Below are positions 11,775 to 24,700 of a DNA stretch of 64,000 nt, one piece after another. The notes under the pieces are model-generated. The model was not told the DNA's origin and searched no databases. It worked only from the letters and a program-made list of their open reading frames with translations. Within the stretch, counting starts at the first letter, position 1. Each line of letters starts with the position of its first letter. Both the position numbers and the translations under genes were made by a program. The stretch is from the NCBI GenBank assembly GCA_037157565.1, contig JAZHRO010000039.1, positions 45,570,001 to 45,634,000 of the forward strand, written 5' to 3'. The DNA comes from Thalassia testudinum (taxonomy: Eukaryota > Streptophyta > Magnoliopsida > Alismatales > Hydrocharitaceae).

Positions 11775-12350
11775 GAATGAGCAGCAGCTGGCGTGACTAT
11801 TGTCCTCCTCATACCTGGTAACCGCGGTCGCCAGATTGGCCTCCAGTACTCGGTGCTGGGAGCTTCTGGTATGCTCCCACCCTAGATGGGCAGTCCCTCC
11901 TCATATGGCCCGGCTGACCACACTGGTAGGAGAGAGGGGCACGACCTCCTCCCTCAATCTGTCCCTGCTGGTAATTGGGCAGAAAGTGTCACCTCCCTCA
12001 GTGGCTCTGGGAGTGATTGGGTTGGTAGGGCCTCTTCCAACCTCCCCTGGCTTGCTTGTCACTACGACGACTCCTCTGTCCCGTGGGAGACTCCCCCTTC
12101 GCACCGTCGGGAGAGACATGAGGGGGCGGTGGAGTCGGTGGGAGCTGAAATTCCTCTCGCATGATCTCTTGAATCAACCGGATGAGGTCTTGGGCCTGGA
12201 CACCCTGAAGGAGGGGCGGATCGACTGCTGCCTCAAGTTTGGCATGTCCATCCCCTCATCCACACCCATGGCTTGCCCCACGAGCTCCTCAACGAGGCAT
12301 CTCCTACAAGGAGATGGAAGAAAAGGATAGGGACTATCAACCATACCAGG
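11775..12350 (-). pseudogene. Gypsy Gag C-terminal part with zinc knuckle
   Basis: The minus strand near 11889-11927 reads YQCGQPGHMRRDC, a CCHC zinc knuckle whose first Cys has become Ser in this copy. Ser/Pro/Arg-rich linker sequence surrounds it, typical of the Gag C-terminus that binds element RNA. No long intact frame remains on the sense strand, and the larger open frames here on the + strand are shadows. The bulk of Gag expected upstream is short or missing, because only about 120 bases separate this region from the primer site. Confidence 0.65.
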
Positions 12351-12471
12351 TTAAAAAAAAGATTAAGACTCAGAAGCGAAGATCAAGATAACATGTTGTG
12401 ATGGCTATCCTAGCTACATGCACATGAGTGGTTATTTTCGGACCATTTGGTTCATTTCTTGGGACGACCTT

Positions 12472-12483
12472 GGTCTGATACCA
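12472..12483 (-). other. Gypsy primer-binding site (tRNA-Met type)
   Basis: The minus strand reads tggtatcagacc just inside the 5' LTR that ends at 12487. It resembles the initiator tRNA-Met primer site TGGTATCAGAGC with one change, and it fixes the element's direction as minus. Confidence 0.75.
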
Positions 12484-12486
12484 TCT

Positions 12487-15277
12487 TGTTACGACCCGAT
12501 CCCAACTCCTTACGGAATCCGAGATCGGCTCGCCTCGACTAAATTCTAAGACCTAGTTGTCCAACGAGAAATAACCAAATGCATAAACATTCCACAACCA
12601 CACATGTAATGTAATTAAGTAGAAATAAATAATAGTCAGCAATGGAAATAGAACATAATATTTCAAAGATATTACATGCTACAAGCGGAAAAGTACTATT
12701 ATAGACATAACCATCACAACTAGAACAGAGAAAAATATATTAGAAACATAGTAGAAACAGTTACTATATGGTAAAGGTACTAACTACTAACAAAAACCTT
12801 TGCAATGGAAAAAAATAAGGGCCTACGACTGGGCTCGACTGGGCCTAGTGCCCTCTGCAGCCAGTGGTGCTGGCTACTTAACTCCCTGACCTAAACATAG
12901 TTATATAAATATGTGGTCAGCTAACGCTGAATAGAGTGGTGGTTAAGTCATTTACATGCAATTAACATAAACGAAACAAGTATCTAACTAACCATCCAAT
13001 TTCCAGTAATGTATTATTATTTGTTTCTGTTTAAACATCTGTGTTTTTGATTCAGTTTCTAGGAAGGGCCTGCAATATTTCTTAATCCACTTGTACCTTA
13101 AGGGAACGATCTTGATGCAGTTTTCCCACGATGCAGGATGTACATGTGACACTCTCCTGGCTGAGAGAGCACCCTGTGGTAGTCCTACACCCGGTCTACC
13201 ACCCCGGGGTCATGGCCACGATGTAGCAGTGACTACGGCATGTGCGATAATCGTACGGGTAGCTACCCCGCATTGGCATGCGGTCAGTCATTTCCGTTAA
13301 CGGCTATGCCCAAACATACAACACAGAATAGGATAGAAGCCACACCCCTCAACAGTTTGCGTACCCTCGCCCGGCTATCCCTGTTTGCCCAGTTGGCCTA
13401 TCAAGAGTCGGTGTAGAAGGGCCAATCCTAACCCCGAGTCCCAACCTAAGGGTGTCTAGCACTCTCCCTACATAAAAGTAACCGTAGCTCTCCTCGGTAC
13501 CACGTACGTGAGGGTCGACCTATTCTCTCTATACAAGGGGTGATTAGCTCTCCACGGTACGTGCGTACACGAAGGGCAACGTATCTTCTAAAGAAGGGTA
13601 TTGAGCTCTCCTCGGTACGTGCGCACACGAGGGCCAGCTCATGCCCAAGTTAAAGTTCAACTAACCGTCATGCCTCACAGTAAGCGAAAGGTTCCGTAAC
13701 CATTAGAGTTTCCATGTCGCAGTATTTTGATTTCCTTTTCTAGTTTCCCGTAGGGTTCATGCATTAGCATTCGTCTTATTTCATGGTACGGTATATATCT
13801 CCATTCACACTCCTATTCTTAAACTATAATAGGCAACTCGTGATTCAACAAATTAAGCAATCACTGCATCAATTAACCATTCAGTTGCTAGCAGTAACAA
13901 CTTTAATATGCATTTCAGAGTATAACAACGTGGTTTAAGTAATGTACATTCATCTTCCTCAGCCCTAGGGTTCATTTCATATCCTAGGGTTCAATCAGAT
14001 AATTCTAATATAACATGCACTTTAATCATTTAAATCACAGTATTAGAGAGGACCACTCTACTAGGGTATTCGCTCGAACGGTAGATCTCGTCGTCTCCGC
14101 GGGTCCCATATATACTACGGACTTGAGACCTATACCATTGACCAATCATGTCAAATAAGTTCAAAATAGCATAGATGGGACACTAACATGTAGAGAATTC
14201 CGAACGGAAACCAACGATACTTCGTTTGCGTAAAATCGACTCCGTTTGGGCCCTGAATTGACCAAAAACACACACTCTGACCAAAATTAGACGTCTGGGG
14301 CGAGTCCCAGATGTCTTAAACTATCGCAGAAGCTCACCTTACTTTCCTGCATCTTTTTCAAACATCTGAACCCCTTCGCAGCCGTCTGAGGGAGCTTCCA
14401 GTTGTCTGAGACTACTCTCGGTCGTCTAGAAGAGAGGTCAGAATTTGACATGGTCTCCAGACGTCCTAAAGTGCCTCGAAGGGCTCATCACGTGCCTTTC
14501 CAATGCTTCGTACCTGCACATGCAACCGTCGCTTAAATAATCGACAGCTCAATGCTATCGTATGCGCATGCATGTCGAGCAGGGAACGTACCTTTGTACT
14601 TTGCATGCTATCAGATATTCGTTGTCACCTTTGGCAATCCTGCTACTCCTTCAGATGTCTAGAGGGTGTCACAGACATCTGATACTGCGGAAAATGACTC
14701 TGCAGAACGCCTTGCGAAGCTCCTCGCAAGCTCCAACTGCTACGGCCGCAGTAGCTCCGCCCTCCTCGTGTAGGTCTCCCTCCTGCACTCGGCTTCTCCT
14801 CCCTCTTGAGCTCCTTTCCTCGCATACACCGCCCCTCTCCCGAGCTCCTTCGAGCTCCTCTCCTCTCCTCTCCTCTCCTCGCACCTCCTGCTCCCCCTCG
14901 CCCACTCTCTCTTTATCTCCCTCTCCTCTGTGCTTCTACCCTCTCCTTCTCCCCTACTCGTGGCTGCAAGGGGACGGGGGAGGAGATGGTCGCCGATGGC
15001 AAGGTGGTGGAGTGAAGGTGGAGGTGGTGGTGGTGGTGTGGAGATGGAGAGGGTGGAGGGGGTGTAGGGGGGGTTATAAAGGGAAGGGTTAGGGTTTAGG
15101 TGGGTATGTGCGTGTGTGAGTTATGGTGGGAGTGAGAGGGAAAATTGCAGGGTTGCCCCCGTAAGGTTTTCTTTTTCCTCACATAGCCCACAACTTAAAC
15201 CCAGGGGTTTAAAATTATGTCTACACCCCTAAGATTCTGAAAAAATTCCCGAACGACCCTTAGGAAGGGTCATTTCA
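12487..15277 (-). repeat. 5' LTR of the Gypsy element, complete
   Basis: It begins (+ strand) tgttacgaccc and ends gggtcatttca, the inverted TG..CA ends, and is 2791 bp long. In element sense it holds a TATA-like ctttataacc near 15068-15077, a pyrimidine-rich tract, a block of AGACGTCT-like palindromes at about 14290-14680, and three roughly 60-base units containing gctctcctcggtac at about 13490-13640. The GC-rich segment near 13190-13270 is conserved in the sister LTRs at about 6090-6170 and 9960-10060. Confidence 0.85.
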
Positions 15278-15282
15278 TTAAT

Positions 15283-17930
15283 CGATAGTTCTTTGCTTCC
15301 TATGGCACATGCTTTTTTGGTATGAGAGTGATAAAGGATCTATCGATAGCTTTAGGACTTTGTAGGGCTCATAGAAAATGCTATATCTCGAATTTGCTTC
15401 ATTGGTTTGCTGGCAACGTGAATTGATCCTTCATAGAGAGATGATTAATTTTCGAGAAGACAATGGTTGTTGTTTTAAGAGTGATTGATTGAATAAGTAG
15501 ATTCTAAAATGGATGAGGAAACAACTAATGATGTCCTTAGTGTTAACAATTTCAATGCCATCAACCCTACAGATCTATGTGATTTTTTGTTCGATGTCTT
15601 TATGTTTCCAAAATCTAGAAATAAGAAGTGTTTTAGTCATCGTCTTTGACTCAACGACATTTTGCTCATTCTGCCCAAAATGTTCCCTAATGTAGAGAAA
15701 TAAGTCGTGCTAGGTCCTAAGCTAGGATTCTTTTGTGGTTTTGTTTCATCTTTGTGTGATCATTGGACATGTGAAAATTTCTGCTTATGTTTCTTATATC
15801 TACTTCTACTTGCTCAAAAACTTTTTTGTTCCATTTCTATAGATGTGAGGTATCGAACATTTATTGCTTATGTCCTCCCCATGTATGGGATTAGACCAAG
15901 TAGATTTTCCCTCCTTCTCAAAGTCTTGATGATATGTCCGTGCAACTTCAAAGTGCCAAGGACTTCTAATCTTTGACTCATTGAACCTCAATGGTATGGG
16001 GTTATGACCAGTTTGGTAGTAGATGGGAGTAATCAGGCATGCAGATGATTCCTATATAAGTTACTATTGATAAGAGCATGATCTAGTTTTTCTAGGAGTG
16101 AAGATGTGCATCTATGATTGCACTAACTATATGTTGGTCTAATCTAGCCCATATCTATGAGGCCTCCATGATAGATAAAATTTTGAAAATTTTTGGCATC
16201 TATATGGGAGAATTTCTTATACCCCCTTCTCCATTTCTTACCCCCAGATAAGATATCATATCATCATTAATAGCATGAACTATGCTTAACATCATGACAC
16301 CAAAAGGGTTTCTTATGAGATTTTTGTCCAAGGTATACTTGATCTAATATGGAGTTAGGCCAAAATGGGATTGCATCCATCCTCAAGGATGACAAATTCA
16401 CCTCCCAAGTCCATAGAAGAACTAGACCACCTGCTTTTTCATTGGTTGGAATCAATTGTTACTATAAGATAAAAAATGCTTGTTGACTTTTGCTACATTA
16501 TTTATTTGCACCTTGATCTTGAACTTAAAGGTAAGGCAAGTCTTCATGATCTGAAAGAAGTTTTTGCAATGCCAAACTACATGGGATCCTCTTTATATGC
16601 GACAATACCATGACAACATATTCATCTTAGCTCTTGTAGTTATTGAGGGACAGCTATAGAAACCATCTAATTGCTTCTACTTCTTGGATTGTATTAGTTT
16701 GAGTCCTTTCCTTCCCCACTTGAGTCAACACTCATCTATCCATTCTTTCCTTTAGGTGCATTAATATAAGTTTGATATGCTCCTGGAAGGTGAGATTTGC
16801 GTTGCTATAGCTCTTGTAGGGGACAAAGATATGGGTCTTTTATATGCTTGAGCTAAGGGTTACTTTTCCTACCTTGAGGGTCCAACTAACTTCTGAGAGA
16901 TGACATCACCTTGATATGTCCATATCAATCGATTTGGCAGGCATGATCAGTTGAGAAGAAATGGCTCTATTACTTGGTTCCCTTTGCAATATGTTAGTAT
17001 TCCTCCTCTTTAGTTGGGTCCAATAAGCCTCCATTTTCATTTGGTGAACCTGAGTTGCTTTTTTCTACCTCTTTTAAGGAGAAAACTCCTATCACATTGG
17101 TGGAGACTAGGATAGATTTTTTGGATGAAGTTGGCATGATGTGACACTTTAGCAAGGCTGTAAGATTGAGTTCCATATGGAGGCCTTGAGTAACTAAAGC
17201 CTCCACATGACTAGGAAGATGATGTGCATTGTCCTTGGTACTGTTTGGATTGACCTCAAACTCGCCAAGAACCACCCTCTTCACCTAATGTAATGCCACC
17301 CGCAATGAAGAGTTCTTGAAGCTTGCATGTGGAATAGACGAGGATTGAAGCAAACGAGCTTTGGCATATCTTTCATTAGCTATCTTGATAAAACATAAAT
17401 CCAAGAGGTAGTGACACTAGATATTAACCAACAAGAGATCTTTCATCAACTCATCTTGAATGCAATCAATGTCCATTATGTGGCTTATTTTAACATTGCA
17501 AGCCTTCATTTCGTGACCCACAACTTCATAGAAAAATGCTATGTCAAGGTAATTTTTTTGAAGCTTAAATGTAGTAGGAGTGGTGTTGACTAGGGAGATT
17601 CCATTCCAAACATGATGTAATAGCTCTATGAACGTTCCACTGATTCCCCACTCGCCCTATGGCTTCCTCAAGTAGAGTCATAATCACCAAAAGATAACTC
17701 TTCTTTCTATGTTACGCACAACCCTTTTGCATTTCAAATCCGGAGGCATATTTGTGAATTGGATCCAAAACTCAACATTACCAAAAGCATATTTAGATGG
17801 TTGAGTATGAGTACTTGCCTTTTCTAGCAAGATTAAAGCTCCCTTAAATACCTATGCTTATTTAATCCATACTTATAGTAGACCTTCCTCTATTTTAAAT
17901 TAACTTAAAATATTTGAGTGTGACCTTGAT
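15283..17930 (-). mobile_element. LINE (L1-type) remnant: ORF1-like part and endonuclease
   Basis: On the minus strand three pieces match plant L1-type ORF2 endonuclease: NEKAGGLVLLWTWEVNLSSL near 16395-16450, HGGLIDMG and SLLEKLDHALINS near 16060-16175, and LPSTTKLV near 16010. PWHFEVARTYHQDFEKE (about 15900-15960) corresponds to the segment just after the endonuclease. A Ser/Asn-rich stretch at 16994-17284 may be the ORF1 end. Stops are frequent. The reverse transcriptase expected next is absent, because the Gypsy LTR begins at 15277. Either the LINE was cut by that insertion or it was already truncated. Confidence 0.7.
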
Positions 17931-18707
17931 TTTTCAAGAGGCCTCAAGTCTTTCCTTAAGGACGATATTCTTCACTTTGATATCAACAAGTACTTTCATA
18001 TAAAAATGTTTGGACCTATTATTAGCTTTTCTTTATGGAAGGAAAATGATTCTTCGATGCATTTAATATAATTTCATTGTTTTCATTCATGTGCCTGGTG
18101 TAATTGGGGAGTAGGGTAGGTGATAGTGATCATTAAGCAAGATTACTAAGGTGAAAGGTCTTATTGGCAATTGAGGTAATGGCCAAACGAGAGTGGAGTA
18201 ATTGCAGTATAAGTTAATGGTGAGAGGAGAGTAAGAGATTAAACCTAAGTGAGGAATGTGTGCTTATGAAGCTTCAGGAGAAGTGTCTGAGACAAGATCT
18301 TTGATTGGAAACTAGAGAGAGTTCTCTTTTTGCATCATATGATGTCATTTGACAAATAAAATAAAAGTGTCAATTCCCTCTATATCTATTCTAATTTCAA
18401 AATAATAAGATTATGAATTTGATCTTTTCATTATACTATTATATGATTTATTTCACCAACAAATAAAATAACTCTCTCAATTCTACTCACTTATTCCACC
18501 TAACTTGTGCCACACGTGAAATAAAATTTTGACATGCCATTAATTCTTTTATTTATTTACACTACCTACCCAATTTCACTTTGCTAAAAGCATGTGATGC
18601 TGGGAAAAAAAGAGAAAAAAGAATCGAACGGGAGTGGGGAACGAATGTAGTTGAAAACTTAAAAATCACCATTGGTCGAGCTCTAAGAATGCACGGCAGA
18701 AGCAGCA
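17931..18707 (+). promoter_or_regulatory. Upstream region and 5' leader of the DHQS-II gene
   Basis: No coding sequence is recognised. The region is AT-rich to about 18590 and then becomes the presumed 5' leader. An inverted CCAAT-type motif (cattggtc) lies near 18670. An upstream ATG at 18581 opens a short frame that overlaps the main start. No convincing TATA box or transcription start can be assigned by eye. Confidence 0.35.
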
Positions 18708-18780
18708 ATGGCTCTCTTCTTGTCTCCTCCATTTCTATCCACTGCAGCCGTCGCTTCGTCCTCCCAAAGAGTCGAATCAG
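18708..18780 (+). CDS. DHQS-II exon 1 (transit peptide)
   Basis: The ATG at 18708 sits in a good context (agcagcaATGG). It encodes 24 residues beginning [20 protein letters not shown], which resembles a plastid transit peptide. The exon ends phase 1 at aatcag|gtaatc. Splicing to the acceptor cctcag at 18907 puts this start in frame with the conserved core; unspliced, the two are in different frames. Confidence 0.65.
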
Positions 18781-21700
18781 GTAATCGCCCCTCCCCTCTT
18801 CTCGTATCTCAGGTCGCAACAGTTTCGTCTCTGCTTCCAATTGGACTTAATCCACTACCACCATCTCGCTTTGCATCTCTGAGTCGAGCTCCTCCGCCCT
18901 TCCTCAGCGAGACGACCTCTGGTGTCGATGTGCTCCTCGCGAGGGAGCTGGACGAACTCGAAGCTCGTGTGGGTGTGGACGAAGAGCAAGCAGGTGATGA
19001 CGGCCGCCGTGGAGAGGGGTTGGAACACCTTCCTCTTCGACTCCGATTCCAAAAGACTCGCCGATGATTGGAAATGTATGTACTAGTCGTCGTGACCCTT
19101 CTTCGACTCCTCCGCAATCGTTTTCCCTTTACTTCCTTGCGAGAATTGTAGTGAAGATATCAACAATATGGACATCAGAGATGTGTTAAGTACTAATATG
19201 CTCAGAAAAGTTACAATTCTTTTCAACAAAAAAAAAAAAAGATTTGATTCATAGGATCTAGCATGCTATTAAAGCTCTCGCTCAATGTTTAGCTTTAGCA
19301 CTTGAATTGGAGAGAATAATTTGTTTCTTGCATTTCCATGTGACTAAGTTATCTCCAGGAAAGGTACTTGCCACGTTGATGCAGACTTTGTGTTCTTTAG
19401 GGAGCCTAGCATGATCAACACCGGCAAATGTACATGTTATTAAGATGTTCATTCCTTTTAAAAAGAAGACATTTCGCATTTCAGATATTTGAGCATAAGA
19501 AACACTGGTTGCCAATGTCTGTGCATGGTTTCTCCGCAAATTGACTGACCCGAATAACAACAAAGCTGATAGCAGGCGTGGTAATAGTAGGATCTATGAG
19601 TTTGTCGACAATTTTCCAATACTTCTATAGGTCCTTGAATTCTGGATTTATGGTTTCTTTGAAGGCATTTTTGGAATCCATAGTTATAGGGGAGGGCTTG
19701 GTAAGAAGATGCTCATTTTTGGTGAGAGCTTCTAGCATTTATTTCCTTTATAACATCCAAAGATCTTATTTCTACCACATAATTTCCTTTTTTTTTTTTT
19801 TTTGAAAAGAGAAGGGTAGACGTGGAGGTCATGTGATTTGATCTTATGGCAACTATTTGCCAATGGGGAGGTCTTACCACTCTACCAAACCCATAATGGG
19901 GAGGTATTTCCAAGAGTGAACCATGTTGTCATCTTCCATTATGCATATTTTGCAGAATTTTTGTCTAGGTCTACGTGTGAGAGGATGTACTTCTTATGAC
20001 CTTCTAGGCTCATCAACGAAGTGCATGGCCTCCAAGGATAATTGTACATTTAGCTTCATGGACATAGAGAAGTTAAAGGGGCTATTTTATAATACCTGTG
20101 ATATGCTGCACCATGCTCTGATGACCTAGTCACGTCAATTAGGAGACTGCATCCTCTCAATATGGATCTGAGAAGAAATCGTGAATGAATTGATCCAACG
20201 TCTTAAGACAAAGACCTACAATCATGTGAAGAATGCACACACAATTGGTTTAATGGCTAGATAGTAGCTAGTGGCCTGCTCCAGGAATTAAAGGTGGCAC
20301 AGATGGCTTGCATACTGCAACCTCTGTTGCCTGGCTTTGCTGGTAGGCAGTGCCAGAGTGACACTGCAGGGCTATGTTGGTGGCGGCAGGCAGTGCTGGT
20401 GGCATTTGCACGTGCACATGGTGGTAGGCAGCACTAGATGGTGCTGCTGGATTCGCAGTCCTGTTGCTAGCGGTGCTAATGTTACTGGCTACAGGTGACT
20501 ATTCTGTGCATGAAATTGCCAGTAACAAGATCTGGTGAGGAGGTGACCTAGCCATCTATGATGGTGCTGTGCAACTGAATTGGGACTGTTGTTGAGATAA
20601 TGATCTACTTTACGTTGGAACCCCAGGATTAGAGTGAATAGAATACATAAAGGCCTAAAAGAAAATATAATACTATCTAAGATGCCCAAAACAATAACAA
20701 CAAAGCCTTTTCTCACACTAATTGGGGCCGATTACATGTATTCTTTACCTCTACTTAGATCTATTTTGAGTGATTTCTGAGATCAAATTTAAGTAATTGA
20801 TTATTAGTTATATCATTGTTAGAAATTGGATTCTTTGTTTGATTTTTATTATCAAGTTATGGCCATGATTGCTCCATGAACTAAAAGTTGACTGTTTCAA
20901 ATTTTCCTTCTAACAGAAATGTGCAAATGAAATTTATCATAGATGCAATTTGATATGAAAAAATGCCAATGTTGGTTGCAGCCATTGCTTTGATACAACC
21001 TTTTTTCATTCAAGGATCGGATGTTGTTGATGAGGAAAGCAGGAAAGTTGCATTGCTTTACACGGTGGCTTCTCCTGAACAATTGACACAGCTCCAGCTC
21101 AATGAGCTGAATGCAGATAATGTGATTATAAGTTTACAGGACGAATGGCAGGTTTGCTTCTTTTTATTGTACCCACGATGGTTTTCTATTGAGAGAAGAG
21201 TTGGTAATGCGTTTAATATTAGAATAAATTGTTTTGACATACAGTTGACATTAACTAAGATGCTTGTTCAACATTCCTCTCTGGCATAACAAAAATCCCA
21301 CTCTGGCTTATGATTTTTGGATCATATCTCCATGTTTGCTTATATGCCAAACCCTACTTTATGTGAGAAAAGACTTAGTGGTCGTGGCAGTAGTTGCTTT
21401 TGTATCTCCACATTTGTCTATACACCTATCTGACTGGTTCTGTGGGAGAGTAGGGTTTGCACTCCCAAATAAAAGATGAAGATGTGCGCACCCAGGAACT
21501 GATTGTATTGAAGAACAATACTTAGATTATAGACAATATGGATGATGATACATCAGCATATTGGACAGCAACTTCAGTGTCTCATAAAAGCTCAAGTTCA
21601 ACTTGATAGTTACTGAACCATCTATGGATTGAACCAACACATGATGTTTCCTTTAGGTGACTAAATTTAAACCACTGATCTTAAGGGAAAAACCTTCCAC

Positions 21701-24700
21701 ACTTTGGTCTCTCCAAGCACGATATCTTTCTTTTTAATGCTAATCTAGATAGATATTTGAAAGACATATCACTGTTATTGATGCCTAAATTACACATAAA
21801 ATATTAGTCGACAGATCTAAATAATGTGAAAATAATGATCAAAGCAATAAATTATCGTATAATATTTGAGTTTACATAGAAATCCCACTCATTAAGGGTA
21901 AGGAGAAAATCATGGGAGAAGGTACCGATAGGGCTTTGATTTCTATTTTTTTTTCTCAAATAAATAGGTGGGGATACACACTTATTTATAGGCAATCACA
22001 TACTAACGAAAGTTCCACTCCACTATGTGGGATTAAACCACTACACATTTATCCCAACACTCCTCAAGCTAGAGTATGGAATACTCACCTTGTAATACAA
22101 AGAAATCCACTCTACACAACAGAGCACAACCTCTGGACTGATTCTTGCTTGTAGGTGGGGAACATGGGTTGAAGTCGCTGGATGAACTGTAACTGACTTC
22201 GACAATGGTCTCTCCTCTGGAGACCTGGTGCTGGTGGCTCCTCATTCAGTGTCCTTGAAAGGGTCTTCCTCTGAAAACTTCGAAAAGTGGGTCCCCTCTC
22301 TAGAGTCCACGAAACTGGAACTCTCACATAAAACCTGAAATGGGCCCTTTCTCTGAAGACCTCGAAACTGAATTTCTCTCTCTGGAGACTTTGAAACTTT
22401 GGACCTTTCAAAATTAGGATTTCTCATATGTAGTCCAAGAACAAAAGGAACTCCCAAATGAAGGTGATTATAACAAACTTTCACACTTCCCTTTCTCCCA
22501 TACTCGCATGAGAAAAGAAAATAATAATAAGAAGAAAAAATAATAAAAATTAAAGATGACTTTTCCACCTCTTCTCTTCAATTAAAACCCTTTTTTTTAT
22601 TCTCTCTTTTTCTTTGTTCTCGTCTCTACCCTTTTTTTTTCTCTCTTTTCTTTTTTTTTTTATTTTCCTTTTGATATTTTTCCTCCTTTCTCTTTTATTT
22701 TCTTATCTTCTCTGTTTTTTTTTTTCCTTCTCTTCCCCCTTTTTTTTCTTCTTTTCTTCTCTCTCTTTTCTTAAACTCTTCTTGTCATTTTTTAAGCTCT
22801 TCTTGCCTTTCTCCTTTATGAGGGTTCGAGCAGCCCAATCTCACGCGACCCTCGCGAGGTCGAGCCTCGGGAGGAGCTCTACATGGCGTACTGATCGACC
22901 TTCACGGACCCGACGGCGTCGACGGGCTTCCTCGTAGCGAGATCTGTGTGCGAGATCTCCGGCGAGATGCTTTTCGATGGAGGCGGAGTTCCTCCTCTTC
23001 CTTCTCTTCATCCCACGGCCCGGAGATCTCGCTCTCCCTCAGGTCCCGCCATTGCCGGTCTGGCCCTCGAACGAGTTTGGTGATGAACGTGCCCTTGGGG
23101 GCAAGGAAGTCGGTGGCGAAGCAGAGAGCGTCGACGACGAGGGAGGACTGGGCGGTGGCCTCCTGGGCCCAGGCGCCACCGACGTTGGGGGAGCCGTCGT
23201 GGAGGACGGCGTCGAAGGTGTGGCAACCTTTGGAGTCCATGAGCCTCCGGATGGAGGCGCGACAACGAGGGGAGGTGTTGTCCTCGATGACGGGAGGGCG
23301 CCGCGGATGGGGCAGATGGGAAGAGGTCGACCCCCAAGAGGAAGGACCCAGCGGGGGCGTGGCGGTCTGCCACCTGTAGCCATCCGCCGAGTACCCATGG
23401 TCCTTAGCTAGGTGGTAGAACTGGTCTAGCCTCTGCTTCCCCTTCGTCTTCGCCTTCGACTCCAGGACGGCGGCAGAGGTGATGCTCTTCCTCCTCGTCC
23501 TCAACATCGAGGTTCGTGGTGACGTCGAAGTGGGCCCTGCTGGCTGCCGCATCGAAGGGCGCGTCAAGGTCAAGGGTTTCCATAGAGGGAGGGGTCCATC
23601 AAGGCGTCCCGCCATGACTTGCACATGCGTGCCACCAGCATAATCTTTGCTCAGTCTCCGTTGGTTTTAGCCTCTACGGGGCGCCGAGACCGAAAGATCT
23701 GCAGTGGACGGCCTGGGCACCGTCATCATCTCCTCTCCCCAGCCAACGGAGGAGCAGATCTCCTCGCCACGATCTGAATGCCTCCATGAAGAAGCCGCTG
23801 ATCTAAACGTTGGAAAACCAGCGATTGGACAAAAATAAACCAAACTAATCGGTTGAAATATTTAAATAATGTGAAAGTAATAAATTAAAGTAACAAATAA
23901 TCAATGGAATGTTTAGATTTACGTGGAAATTTCACTCACAAGGAACGGTGAGAAAATTATGGGAGAATTATTTTATGGGTGTATTTTCTTTGTATTTCTT
24001 CTTAAGTAAAATGAGAGGAGCATATGTTTATTTATAGGTCATTACTCACACACAAAGTTTACATTTTTTAATGTTGTATTAAATAATCACTCAATTTTCT
24101 CAACATTTTCCTTCAAGTTGGAGTATGGAATGTTCAGTTTGTAAAACAAAGAAACCCACTGAACACAGGTGGGAACCTAGGCTGGAGCTGATGAAGGAAC
24201 TGTGGCTGTTTCTGAACATCTGGTGCTGATAGCTCCCCGTTCAGTATTCCTGAAATTAGGTCTTCCTCTGAAGACCTCGAAGATGGATTTCTCTCTCTGG
24301 AATCCACGAAACTGGATCTCCTACATAGAAATCTGAAATGAATCCTTCCTCTGAAGACCTCGAAATTTTGGACCTCCTAAAGTTAGGTTTCTCACGTGGA
24401 GTCCATAAACAAAAGGGACTCTTAAACGGTGGTGACTACAATAAGCTCCCATACTTTCCCTTTCTCTCATATTCGTATGGGAGAAGATAATAACGAGAAG
24501 AAAATAAAACTTGAAAAATTAGAGAAGACTTCTCCATATCTTCTCTTAAACATAAAGTTCTTTTTTTTTTTTGATGATTTTTTTTCTCAGACTTTTTTTT
24601 CATTTTTTCCATTCTTCCTTTCTTTTTTCCCCCTTTTTTTATTCTTTTTCTCTCTTTTTCTTATGACATCTTTATTTATACATAACCTAGCACGAAGATA

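Larger units (their letters stand above)
431..15277 (-). mobile_element. Ty3/Gypsy chromovirus (Tekay/Del-like), nested and decayed
   Basis: A minus-strand LTR retrotransposon. From right to left it has a 5' LTR (12487-15277), a tRNA-Met-like primer site, gag, protease, the start of reverse transcriptase, an inserted solo LTR, more reverse transcriptase, a second inserted solo LTR, RNase H, integrase, a chromodomain-like tail and a truncated 3' LTR ending at 1884. The order protease-RT-RNase H-integrase defines Ty3/Gypsy. The chromodomain-like tail and LTRs near 2.8 kb fit the Tekay/Del clade. All coding parts carry stops or frameshifts, so the element is not autonomous. The flank after the 5' LTR reads ttaat (15278-15282); the matching duplication on the left was not found because that LTR is incomplete. 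Confidence 0.85.

Noticed and set aside
18581..18784. Earlier ATG frame as the DHQS-II start
   Set aside because: Its product does not join the conserved core in frame with any good splice pair, whereas the ATG at 18708 does.
22614..22937. Phe/Leu-rich open frame that looks like a membrane protein
   Set aside because: It is the translation of a T-rich tract (the sense-strand purine tract of N1) and runs into GC-rich cargo without similarity.
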